Shown one piece after another: positions 32,863-40,404 of a stretch of 64,000 nt of DNA. Position 1 is the first letter of the stretch, and each line of letters begins with the position of its first letter. This stretch comes from JAZDGX01 sp964482205 (GTDB lineage: Bacteria > Eisenbacteria > RBG-16-71-46 > CAIMUX01 > WJJG01). Location: assembly GCA_964482205.1 (NCBI GenBank), contig CAYZWI010000007.1, positions 110,207 through 174,206 of the forward strand, in the 5' to 3' direction. A program made the translations under genes and the position numbers. Under the pieces are notes generated by a model, which saw only the letters and a list, made by a program, of their open reading frames with translations, searched no databases and was not told the origin of the DNA.

Positions 32863-34014
32863 TCAGGGCAGGAACGAACGCACATTCTTCAGCTTGTTGG
32901 GCAGATACTCTTCCATCACATAGTTCAGCCCCCATTTCGCGAGGGCCTGCTGCTCGGCGCGCACTCCCATCTTGAGGAGCATCTCGAGCGCCTTGCGCCA
33001 GGCGCGATGCTCGAGGAAGAAGGGATCGTTCTTGAGCGCATCGCGCGCGCGCTTGATGTCGACTTCCTTCAGCGGATGGGTGGGCAGCTTGTACTCGACG
33101 ATGTCTTCCGGGGTCACGCCCAGGTAGCTCGCCCCGGGCACGCAGAAGAACTGGTTGATGTGGGCCGCGTTTCCGCTTCCCACCTTCAGCGTCCGATAGA
33201 TGTTGGAGATCCCGTAGGGATCGCAGTCGACGAAGGCGTACACGGGAATGCGCGCCTCCTCCGACAGGCGGCGGATGAAGCGGCGCGTCGAGCGGGTGGG
33301 CACGCCGCTCATGCTCACCAGAATGCAGCCCGCCTTCTTCCAGAACTTGTGGCTCTGCAGCCGCTGGAACATGCCGCCCGTCTCGATCGCGAGGATGAAC
33401 TTGGCGCCGGTCTCGAACGAGAGATGCTCGACCGAGCTCGGAATCGAGTACGCCCCCGAGCCGAAGCGCGTGCAATCGATCCGCTCCATGTCGCCCGTTT
33501 CGATGTCCGGATCGAAGACGATCAGCTCGCCCGCCACCGCGCCGCCGTGCTCGTCGGGAATGAAGCGCAGCTGCTCGCGATTGACCGCATTGACCGAGAA
33601 CAAGGCTTCGATGTCGTCCATGACCGTGTCCGATTCGGTCTGGTCCTGGAACATCGCCGCGCCCCAGTTCTTCGATTGATAGTACGCGTCTCGCTTGGTG
33701 GCGAAGTCGTTGGTTTCGACCAGCTGCTTCGACAGGCTCATCATGCGCAGCGTCTGCGCGAAGGCCTTGACCGTGTTCACCGTCAGGGTGCGCACCTTCT
33801 TCTGCCGCCCGATCTCGAAGTAGCCCTTGTCCTCCGAGTAGATGACATTGCCGAGCGCGCGCACCGGGAAGCGCAGGTCGGGTTTGCCCTGCTTCAAGAT
33901 GCGGGTGTTCACCTCGGCCGCGGTGGAGCGAATGAGCTCGACGGTGTGTTTGTCGGTGGCCGCATTCTTCTTGCGGACGCCGCCGAGCTGGGTTTTCGAA
34001 AGCGACTTGGGCAT
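32863..34014 (-). CDS. top6A: DNA topoisomerase VI subunit A
   Basis: A 383-residue Spo11-like cleavage subunit. CAGGAGGAACAGGG before the ATG at 34014 fixes the start. The winged-helix (CAP) part carries the active-site tyrosine in FATKRDAYYQSKNWG (near residue 110). The Toprim part has its metal-binding Glu in ILAIETGGMFQRL (near 210) and DxD in FVDCDPYGISNIYRTL (near 265). Length is that of archaeal Top6A. It would make ATP-dependent double-strand breaks for strand passage together with Top6B encoded just upstream. Topoisomerase VI is typical of archaea and plants and is sporadic in bacteria. Confidence 0.95.
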   Translation of the reverse strand: MPKSLSKTQLGGVRKKNAATDKHTVELIRSTAAEVNTRILKQGKPDLRFPVRALGNVIYSEDKGYFEIGRQKKVRTLTVNTVKAFAQTLRMMSLSKQLVETNDFATKRDAYYQSKNWGAAMFQDQTESDTVMDDIEALFSVNAVNREQLRFIPDEHGGAVAGELIVFDPDIETGDMERIDCTRFGSGAYSIPSSVEHLSFETGAKFILAIETGGMFQRLQSHKFWKKAGCILVSMSGVPTRSTRRFIRRLSEEARIPVYAFVDCDPYGISNIYRTLKVGSGNAAHINQFFCVPGASYLGVTPEDIVEYKLPTHPLKEVDIKRARDALKNDPFFLEHRAWRKALEMLLKMGVRAEQQALAKWGLNYVMEEYLPNKLKNVRSFLP

Positions 34015-34113
34015 TCCCTGTTCCTCCTGATGCGGGCCGGTGGCGGCGCTTCCGCGGCGGCCGGTCACGGCCTGCATGCTCGCGTCCGGCGAACGACCGC
34101 CTGGCCTGCCGGT

Positions 34114-36183
34114 CTACATCCTCCGGCTGCGCTCGAGCGTTTCGGTGAGCACCGCGACCGTCTTCTCGCGTTCCTTGTCGCTCAGGTTCAGAATCTCCTG
34201 CAGCGCGATGCCGATGTGCGGAATGTACTTCTGGATGTACGAGCGCTTCTTCTCCTCGTCCGCCACCCGCCGGCTGCGCCCGATGTGGCCGCCCAGGCGG
34301 CGGCCGCATTCCTGCAGGGCGAGACGGATCTCGTGCAGGATTTCGGGATAGTGGGCGACCGCTTCCTTGCTTTCGGAAGTGAAGGGCACCCAGACCGACG
34401 CGATGTGAATCACGAGCACGAGGGGCCCGGTCGGCAGCGCTCCCCGGCTTTGCGAGATCCTGTAATTGCGCCAGGGAAGATCGACGACCGCCTTGGTCAT
34501 GGCGCAGGCGCTGCGCTGGTACTGCAACGGCACCCGGTTGGCGTAGCGGTAGACATCCGCGAGACCGTCCTCCGGCAGACCGCCTCCATAGGCGAGCGCG
34601 ACCTCGATCTGGAAAGGATTGCCGCGATAGACCGCCGGCGGTCGCGTCACCGATGTGTAGAAGTGCGCCTCGGGCACGCGCTGGCGAAGCGCGGCCAGCA
34701 ACAGGTTCTCTCCGATGGGAGAAAGGCAGTCGGTCGGCGGCGCCATGATCTTCACGCGCCCGAGCGCGGTGTGAATCGCTTCGCAGTCGCGCACGGAGAT
34801 GCGCCGGGGAGGCGTTTCGGGGGTAGTCTTCAAACCCGCCGCGGCGGTTTCCTTCATCAAGTCGGTAATCACCTTTTCGCCGACCCGCGAGAATTCCTCT
34901 TTCAGGAACGAGCGCAAGGTGCGCGCGGAGCCGTTCTGCATCATCTTCAGGAAAATGCCGAGCTCCACGCCGTGCGGATGGGGTTTGATCGCCTTCGGTT
35001 GCCGGGGCGCCTCTTCCGTCGCGCGAGCGTATACGAGCTCGGCCGGCTTGCCATTCTCGCCCGGGAATTGATAGCGGATGGTGGCGTGGGGATTGGCCAC
35101 CGCCACCTGAAGAAGGTAGCCGTCGATGGAATGGCGGCCCTTCTTGTAGAGGCCTTGAAGGGTGATGGCCACGCGCGTGCCATGCGGGCGGTCCCACTCG
35201 ACGGTCGTGTCAACGAGCGTGTCGGGCGTGTTCTTCTCGGTGTTGATCACGAGTTCAAAGTGATGCGCTGGCCGATCGCTTCCCGCTCGCGAGGTGATCA
35301 CGACCGGCTTTCCGGTGGTCAAGAGCCCGTACATTCCGGCGGCCGAAATGCCGATGCCTTGCTGGCCGCGCGATTGCTTCAAGGCATGAAACTTGGAACC
35401 GTACAGCAGCTTGCCAAAGATCTTCGGGATCTGGGCGCGGACGATTCCGGGCCCATTGTCCTCGACGGTCACGCAAAAGCGCTCTTCCTCGAGTTGTTCC
35501 AGCGAAACGAGGATTTCAGGCAGGATGCCCGCTTCATCGCAAGCATCGAGAGCGTTGTCCACCGCTTCCTTCACCGTCGTCAAGAGAGCCTTGGCGGGGT
35601 TGTCAAAGCCGAGCAGGTGGCGGTTCTTTGCAAAGAACTCGGCGATGGAAATGTCCCGTTGCTTGCTCGCCATCGCTTGGGCGATGTCGCCCCCGACGGG
35701 ACGGCGCGGCGGCGCCGCCTTGGCGGCCTGATCAAGCTCGGCCGCCTTCTCTTGCTTCTGGGCTTTCTCCTGCTTCCCGGTCTTCCGGGTCTTCCTGGTT
35801 TTCGGGGCTTTCGCCATTTCCTCCCGCTCGCCGATCATCTCGGTCTCTTCGTTGTCCTGGATGCTGCGTTTCTTCCCTTTGGAAACCTCCGTGACCTTTG
35901 CGCCCTTTCTCGTTCGCACCGCCGGGCCTGTCTGGGCCTCCGCCTGATCGCTGCCCGGCCGGGGTTGCTTGCCTTCCTTTTCTTCCGTCGGAGTCAACAC
36001 GGCCGCTTTCGAGAACAAATCAACATCATATCGCTCCGCCGGAGACGCGAGGCTGGGGGATTCCCCGATGCGCGGTTCCCTTTTCTGCTCGGGAGCGACG
36101 GCCGGCGCCTCCGCAACAGTCGCGCGGGCCATGAAGGGCACTTCCAATTGCCCGTTCAACCGCTCCTCCTTCCGTTTTCTCAT
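34114..36183 (-). CDS. top6B: DNA topoisomerase VI subunit B with Lys-rich N-terminal extension
   Basis: A 689-residue GHKL ATPase subunit. GAAGGAGGAGCAGG before the ATG at 36183 sets the start. The first 150 residues are low-complexity and basic (TRKTRKTGKQEKAQKQEKAA), longer than in the archaeal protein. The ATPase domain has KEAVDNALDACDEA (N-box, about residue 209), VEDNGPGI (about 244) and GQQGIGISAAGMYGL (about 278); the transducer domain follows to FTSESKEAVAHYPEILHEI and a KYIPHIGIALQEIL end. It forms the A2B2 enzyme with the next gene (gap 99 nt). The tail may bind DNA (inference). Confidence 0.95.
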   Translation of the reverse strand: MRKRKEERLNGQLEVPFMARATVAEAPAVAPEQKREPRIGESPSLASPAERYDVDLFSKAAVLTPTEEKEGKQPRPGSDQAEAQTGPAVRTRKGAKVTEVSKGKKRSIQDNEETEMIGEREEMAKAPKTRKTRKTGKQEKAQKQEKAAELDQAAKAAPPRRPVGGDIAQAMASKQRDISIAEFFAKNRHLLGFDNPAKALLTTVKEAVDNALDACDEAGILPEILVSLEQLEEERFCVTVEDNGPGIVRAQIPKIFGKLLYGSKFHALKQSRGQQGIGISAAGMYGLLTTGKPVVITSRAGSDRPAHHFELVINTEKNTPDTLVDTTVEWDRPHGTRVAITLQGLYKKGRHSIDGYLLQVAVANPHATIRYQFPGENGKPAELVYARATEEAPRQPKAIKPHPHGVELGIFLKMMQNGSARTLRSFLKEEFSRVGEKVITDLMKETAAAGLKTTPETPPRRISVRDCEAIHTALGRVKIMAPPTDCLSPIGENLLLAALRQRVPEAHFYTSVTRPPAVYRGNPFQIEVALAYGGGLPEDGLADVYRYANRVPLQYQRSACAMTKAVVDLPWRNYRISQSRGALPTGPLVLVIHIASVWVPFTSESKEAVAHYPEILHEIRLALQECGRRLGGHIGRSRRVADEEKKRSYIQKYIPHIGIALQEILNLSDKEREKTVAVLTETLERSRRM

Positions 36184-36729
36184 CCTGCTCCTCCTTCGCT
36201 GGCGTCGCGCCATTCTAGGAGGTCGGCATCCGCTTACCAGGAAAATCTGCCATGGTTTCGTCTCAACGCCGCCCGTCTGCATCCCCACCCGGCTCCTTTG
36301 CCGAAGCCGAATCCCAGCTGAAATCCCCCGGAATCGATGAAAATCGAGGGAAGCGTCCGGAGCGAAAGCGATCGGCCCTTGCATACATCCCAGCCGCAGT
36401 GCTCGCACGCTTTCCGCGGCGGCAGGCAAGCGCATGGACTGGCAGACCTACGCGAATGTCGAAGCGATCCACGGCCACATGCAGGTCCGATGATTGCGTC
36501 CGTCTTCTTGGATGGGACACGGATTCCTCGGACCTCGTCTCCCTCTGCGAAATGACCTGGCCATGCGCCACGCAGCTGGAGACGAAGCGCGTCGCTGCGC
36601 CTCATTCATACAAAAGCGACAACCGCGCGTTGATCAAGTCGAGACATCCGGGTCATCCCCGCCTTCCGCAGAATATAGGCAACTCGACCGCTCACCCCGT
36701 GTTAAAAGGAGCGTTCCCGCAGGTTGGGG
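36184..36729. other. Gap without recognised gene
   Basis: About 545 bp between the topoisomerase VI operon and the promoter of the HTH gene. Short open frames in this stretch show no recognisable protein; the longest do not have a Shine-Dalgarno sequence. No tRNA-like or repeat structure was found. Confidence 0.4.
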
Positions 36730-36758
36730 TTGACAGATTTGCGGGACTTGCGTAGGGT
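36730..36758 (+). promoter_or_regulatory. Promoter of the small HTH gene
   Basis: A perfect -35 box TTGACA (36730-36735), a 17-nt spacer and TAGGGT (36753-36758). The -10 match is only 3 of 6. The predicted start near 36765 gives a 107-nt leader. Confidence 0.55.
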
Positions 36759-36763
36759 AGCGC

Positions 36764-36843
36764 GTTGTGCACACGGGGCAAGCGCCGTACGCAGTCTGCA
36801 CAACCGATGTAAAGGCGGTAACGATGGTTCCCTGTTGGGGGAA
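36764..36843 (+). other. Structured 5' leader of the small HTH gene
   Basis: GTTGTGCA (36764-36771) pairs perfectly with TGCACAAC (36797-36804) around an inner ACGG/CCGT stem, and a second hairpin TTCCC/GGGAA spans 36828-36843. Together they fill most of the leader between the predicted start and the ribosome binding site at about 36861. I do not match it to a known riboswitch class. Confidence 0.4.
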
Positions 36844-36871
36844 AGCGGCGCCTAAACGCAAGGAGTGAGCC

Positions 36872-37291
36872 ATGGCAGTCAGAAGAAAGAAGACCGGCAA
36901 GACGATGTCGAAGACCGCTCGGATGGCGCGCGAACGGGCGATCATTCACGACCTGCATAATGGCGGGATGACCTATCGCCAGATCGCGAACAAGCACAAG
37001 GTTTCGCTTCCCACCGTGAATGCCAAGGCCCGGAAGGCGGGCATCAGCCGCCGTCCGCGCGCCGGGGCCAAGGCGAAGATCGCGCAGGCTCCGGTGCTCG
37101 CCGCGCGCATGCGTGGCCGCAAGCGCGGCTATCGGACCGCCACGCGCGGGACGATCAAGACCGCTGCGGTCGGCCGCCAGACGCACAACTTCAGCGAGCA
37201 GTTCCGCTGCCTGATCATGCAGTACTATCCGAACATGCCGCTCGCCCGTTTCGAGCAGCTGAGCGTCATGATTCGCCGGGCGATCGTCTAG
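36872..37291 (+). CDS. Small basic helix-turn-helix protein
   Basis: A 139-residue, very basic protein. AAGGAG 6 nt before the ATG at 36872 supports the start. Residues about 24-55 (IIHDLHNGGMTYRQIANKHK and VSLPTVNAKARKAGI) form a helix-turn-helix of the resolvase/Sigma-70-region-4 kind. A basic linker RRPRAGAKAKIAQ and MRGRKRGYRTATRGTIKTA follow, then a conserved-looking C-terminus with EQFRCLIMQYYPNMPLARFEQ. The highly charged composition and strong promoter suggest an abundant nucleoid or transcription protein. I do not recognise a named family. It stands alone between hairpins. Confidence 0.65.
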   Translation: MAVRRKKTGKTMSKTARMARERAIIHDLHNGGMTYRQIANKHKVSLPTVNAKARKAGISRRPRAGAKAKIAQAPVLAARMRGRKRGYRTATRGTIKTAAVGRQTHNFSEQFRCLIMQYYPNMPLARFEQLSVMIRRAIV

Positions 37292-37343
37292 CCGCCGGCT
37301 CCGGCGGAGACGCGATCGCGGATCTCCATCGATCTCTTCGGAG

Positions 37344-37385
37344 ACAAGGGGCGGGGGCGCATCATGCTCCCCCGCCTTCTTGTCG
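37344..37385 (+). terminator. Terminator-like hairpin after the HTH gene
   Basis: GACAAG (37344-37349) pairs with CTTGTC (37380-37385), and inside it GGCGGGGG pairs with CCCCCGCC, giving a long stem with a small bulge. A separate 7-bp stem lies directly after the stop codon (37292-37307). Confidence 0.5.
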
Positions 37386-37456
37386 GCATCCCGCATCTTC
37401 GGCCCACGACCAGGAGCCTCCCCTCCCTCCCTGCGCCTGGACCTCGGTCGCGCTTC

Positions 37457-37485
37457 TTGACCCTTCCCGGCTCCTGGTTTATCCT
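37457..37485 (+). promoter_or_regulatory. Promoter of trpS
   Basis: TTGACC (37457-37462), a 17-nt spacer and TATCCT (37480-37485). Spacing is optimal; -35 matches 5 of 6 and -10 matches 4 of 6. Start predicted near 37492, 89 nt before the gene. Confidence 0.55.
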
Positions 37486-37580
37486 CCCTTGCTCTTGTGT
37501 TTCTTCATCGGGCCGCACTCTCTCTCGGAAGATCTTCGAGCGGGATCCGTGAGGATGCATCCAGGGGAGGTCTGGAAGGG

Positions 37581-38621
37581 ATGGAACGCGTCGAAGAGGG
37601 CCAGCCTGCCCTCGACCCGGCCTTGCAGCATACCGGAATTCTCTTCAGCGGCATTCAACCCAGCGGAGAGATCCACATCGGCAACTACTGCGGAGCCATT
37701 CGCAATTGGGTGCAACTCCTCGATCGCTATCGCTGCATCTTCTCGATCGTGGACTATCACGCGATCACGGTCACCTATGAGGAAGGGCGCCTGCAGGAGC
37801 GCATCCGGCAGGCGACCTTGGCCAATATCGCGGCCGGGCTCGACCCGGACCGCTGTCTGATCTTCGTGCAGTCGCAAGTGCCCGAGCACACCGAGCTGAC
37901 CTGGATCTTCAACACGCTCACGCCCATGGGTCTCTTGAGCCGCATGACCCAGTTCAAGGAGAAGTCGGTCCGCCACAGCGAGAATGTCAATGTCGGCCTC
38001 TTTGACTATCCGGTGTTGCAGGCGGCCGATGTGCTGCTGTATCGGGCGGAAGCGGTGCCGGTGGGCGAAGACCAGGTGCAGCACATCGAGCTGACCCGCG
38101 ACATCGCGCGCAAGTTCAATCTCCGCTTCGGCCCCTTCTTCCCCGAGCCGGAAGCGCTCGTGCCCCGCGCCGGCGCGCGGATCCTCGGCCTGGACGGGAA
38201 GGCGAAGATGAGCAAGTCGCTCGGCAATTACATCGGCCTTCTGGAAGAGCCGGATGCGATCTGGGAGAAACTGCGCCCCGCCGTCACCGACGAGAATCGC
38301 AAGCGCCGCTCGGATCCCGGCAACCCCGAGATCTGCAACATCCACACGATCCACACCTGTTTCTCGCCGCCGGAGACGATCGCCGAAGTGGAGAGCGGAT
38401 GCCGCTCGGCGGGCATCGGCTGCATCGATTGCAAGCGAAAGCTCTTTGAAGAAATGAAGAAGACGCTGGATCCCATTCGCGCGCGCGCCGCCGATCTGGC
38501 CGGGCGCCCCGGGCACGTCGACGAGGTGCTGGCCGAGGGGGCGCGCCGTTGCCGCGAGCTGGCGGGCGCGACGATGGAAGGCGTGCGCGAGCGGATCGGG
38601 GTGCGCCCAGGCGCCGCGTGA
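37581..38621 (+). CDS. trpS: Tryptophanyl-tRNA synthetase
   Basis: A 346-residue class Ic synthetase that charges tRNA-Trp. The ATG at 37581 follows GGAAGGG directly and GGGGAGG further upstream. The class I signature appears as GIQPSGEIHIGNYCGAIRNW and the second as GKAKMSKSLGNYI. FSIVDYHAITV and YPVLQAADVLLYRA, the amino-acid and adenylate pocket strands, are typical. Length and domain order are normal for the bacterial enzyme. A hairpin with a UUCG-type loop overlaps its stop codon (38619-38634). Confidence 0.95.
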   Translation: MERVEEGQPALDPALQHTGILFSGIQPSGEIHIGNYCGAIRNWVQLLDRYRCIFSIVDYHAITVTYEEGRLQERIRQATLANIAAGLDPDRCLIFVQSQVPEHTELTWIFNTLTPMGLLSRMTQFKEKSVRHSENVNVGLFDYPVLQAADVLLYRAEAVPVGEDQVQHIELTRDIARKFNLRFGPFFPEPEALVPRAGARILGLDGKAKMSKSLGNYIGLLEEPDAIWEKLRPAVTDENRKRRSDPGNPEICNIHTIHTCFSPPETIAEVESGCRSAGIGCIDCKRKLFEEMKKTLDPIRARAADLAGRPGHVDEVLAEGARRCRELAGATMEGVRERIGVRPGAA

Positions 38622-38749
38622 GCGTTCGCGCTCAGGCACTGCATGAGCAGCAGCGGCTTGACGAAGACGGCGGGAAGCGCGACCCTCGAGGGTCCCTTTC
38701 CAAGGATGCACAAGGCCAGGGCGCGGGCCGTCCATGTCAGGGAGGTAGC

Positions 38750-39637
38750 ATGCAACCCAAGATTCTCCAGGCAGCGCTGCTCGATCTCGTCCGCCGGACT
38801 TCTTGCGATCTGCCCGAGGACGCGGAGAAGGCGCTCGCGCGCGCGTTGACGCGGGAAGAGAAGGACACCACCGCGCGCTATGCGCTCGAGGTCGTGCGCA
38901 AGAACATCGCGATCGCGAGAGAGAAGAGCCTGCCCATCTGCCAGGACACCGGCTCGATCCTCTTCTTCGTCACGGGTCCGAAAGGCCTCGATCAGCAGGC
39001 CTTTCGCAAGGCGGGCGACGCGGCGGTGAAGACGGCGACCGAGCGGGGGTTCCTGCGCCAGAACTCGGTCGATTCCCTCACGGGAAAGAACAGCGGGACG
39101 AATCTCGGGCCCGGCAGCCCCGTCTATCATTTCCATCAGTGGAGCCGCCAGTCGATCGAAGTGAACTTGATCTTGAAAGGCGGCGGCTGCGAGAACATGG
39201 GCATCCAGTATTCCCTTCCCAACGCCGCGCTGGGCGCGGGACGCGATCTCGCGGGCGTGGAGAAGTGCATTCTCGACGCCGCCTTCCGCGCGCAGGGCAA
39301 GGGCTGCGCGCCGGGCGTGCTCGGAGTCTGCGTCGGCGGCGATCGCGCGACCGGCTACGCGCATTCCAAAGAGCAGCTCCTGCGGCCGCTCGACGACAAG
39401 AACCCCGATTCCGCGCTCGGCAAGCTCGAGACGCGCATTCTCTCGAAAGCCAACGAGCTCGGCATCGGACCGATGGGATTCGGCGGGCACACCACGCTCT
39501 TCGGCTGCAAGATCGGCGCGTTGAACCGCCTGCCCGCGTCGTACTTCGTGAGCGTGTCCTACATGTGCTGGGCTTATCGCCGGCGCGGATGCGTGCTCGC
39601 CTCGACGGGCAAGCTGTCGCGCTGGACGTACGCCTGA
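38750..39637 (+). CDS. Class I fumarate hydratase / tartrate dehydratase, alpha subunit
   Basis: A 295-residue iron-sulfur hydratase subunit; GGGAGG precedes the ATG at 38750. The three cysteines expected to bind the [4Fe-4S] cluster are in SLPICQDTGSI, KGGGCENMG and GVCVGGDR. GFLRQNSVDSLTGKNSGTNLG is the family start of the core. In two-subunit enzymes this part carries the cluster. It should interconvert fumarate and malate (TCA cycle); a tartrate or mesaconate enzyme is possible from sequence alone. The beta subunit follows after 72 nt. Confidence 0.92.
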   Translation: MQPKILQAALLDLVRRTSCDLPEDAEKALARALTREEKDTTARYALEVVRKNIAIAREKSLPICQDTGSILFFVTGPKGLDQQAFRKAGDAAVKTATERGFLRQNSVDSLTGKNSGTNLGPGSPVYHFHQWSRQSIEVNLILKGGGCENMGIQYSLPNAALGAGRDLAGVEKCILDAAFRAQGKGCAPGVLGVCVGGDRATGYAHSKEQLLRPLDDKNPDSALGKLETRILSKANELGIGPMGFGGHTTLFGCKIGALNRLPASYFVSVSYMCWAYRRRGCVLASTGKLSRWTYA

Positions 39638-39709
39638 CGAAGCCGAGCTTCGCGATCCCGCCGGGGAATCGCGCGACTGCCAGGAGCCAGGAAGCCAGAG
39701 GGAGAAGCG

Positions 39710-40282
39710 ATGATCATCACCACTCCGATCAGCGAAGAAGTGGTCCGTTCGTTGCACGTCGGACAGGTCGTGGAAGTGTCCGGGTCGGTCTTCACCGGGC
39801 GCGATTCGGTGCACCGCTATCTGCACGACGGCGGCGCCTGCCCCGTCGACATGCGCGGCGCGGCGATCTATCACTGCGGGCCCGTGCTGGTCAAGGAAAA
39901 CGGCGTCTGGACGGTGAAGGCCGCCGGGCCGACGACGTCCATTCGCGAAGAGCCGTATCAGGCGGAGGTGATCCGCCGTCTCGGCCTGCGCGGTGTGATC
40001 GGAAAGGGCGGCATGGGGCCGAAGACGCTGGAAGCGTGCCGCGAATATGGGTGCGTGTACATGCACGCGATCGGCGGGGCCGCGCAGGTGCTCGCCGAGG
40101 TGGTCCGCAAGGTCGAGAATGTCTACTTCCTGGAGGAATTCGGGAGCCCCGAAGCGATCTGGCATTTCCTGGTCGAGCGCTTTCCGGTCGTGATCACTAT
40201 GGACGCGCACGGAAATAGCCTGCATCGCGATGTCGAGCAAGCTTCCCAGGCAAAATTGCAGGAGCTGCTTCGCGGCATCTAG
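39710..40282 (+). CDS. Class I fumarate hydratase / tartrate dehydratase, beta subunit
   Basis: A 190-residue C-terminal-domain subunit. GAGGGAGAAGCG precedes the ATG at 39710. The family features are SGSVFTGRDSVHRYLHDG, AIYHCGPVLVKENGVWTVKA and GPTTSIRE, with the conserved Arg and Lys that contact the substrate carboxylates, and IGKGGMGPKTLEAC. It completes the enzyme begun at 38750. Together with gdhA this indicates a normal TCA-linked carbon/nitrogen metabolism. Confidence 0.92.
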   Translation: MIITTPISEEVVRSLHVGQVVEVSGSVFTGRDSVHRYLHDGGACPVDMRGAAIYHCGPVLVKENGVWTVKAAGPTTSIREEPYQAEVIRRLGLRGVIGKGGMGPKTLEACREYGCVYMHAIGGAAQVLAEVVRKVENVYFLEEFGSPEAIWHFLVERFPVVITMDAHGNSLHRDVEQASQAKLQELLRGI

Positions 40283-40404
40283 GCCCGGGATTTTCATAGA
40301 GCCGATGATGCTTCGATGAGAACGATCCGGCCAGGGCTCGAGTCGTTCCAAGCGAAGAGTCGATGCCTTCGTTTTCCGCCCAGCCGCTCGTCCGGGAGAG
40401 TTCA

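Noticed and set aside
32728..36321. Plus-strand open frame of about 1200 codons
   Set aside because: It lies opposite topoisomerase VI, whose domains are intact, and is a high-GC shadow.
36425..36495. Tiny frame ending in QTYANVEAIHGHMQVR
   Set aside because: About 20 codons, no Shine-Dalgarno sequence, and no recognised similarity.
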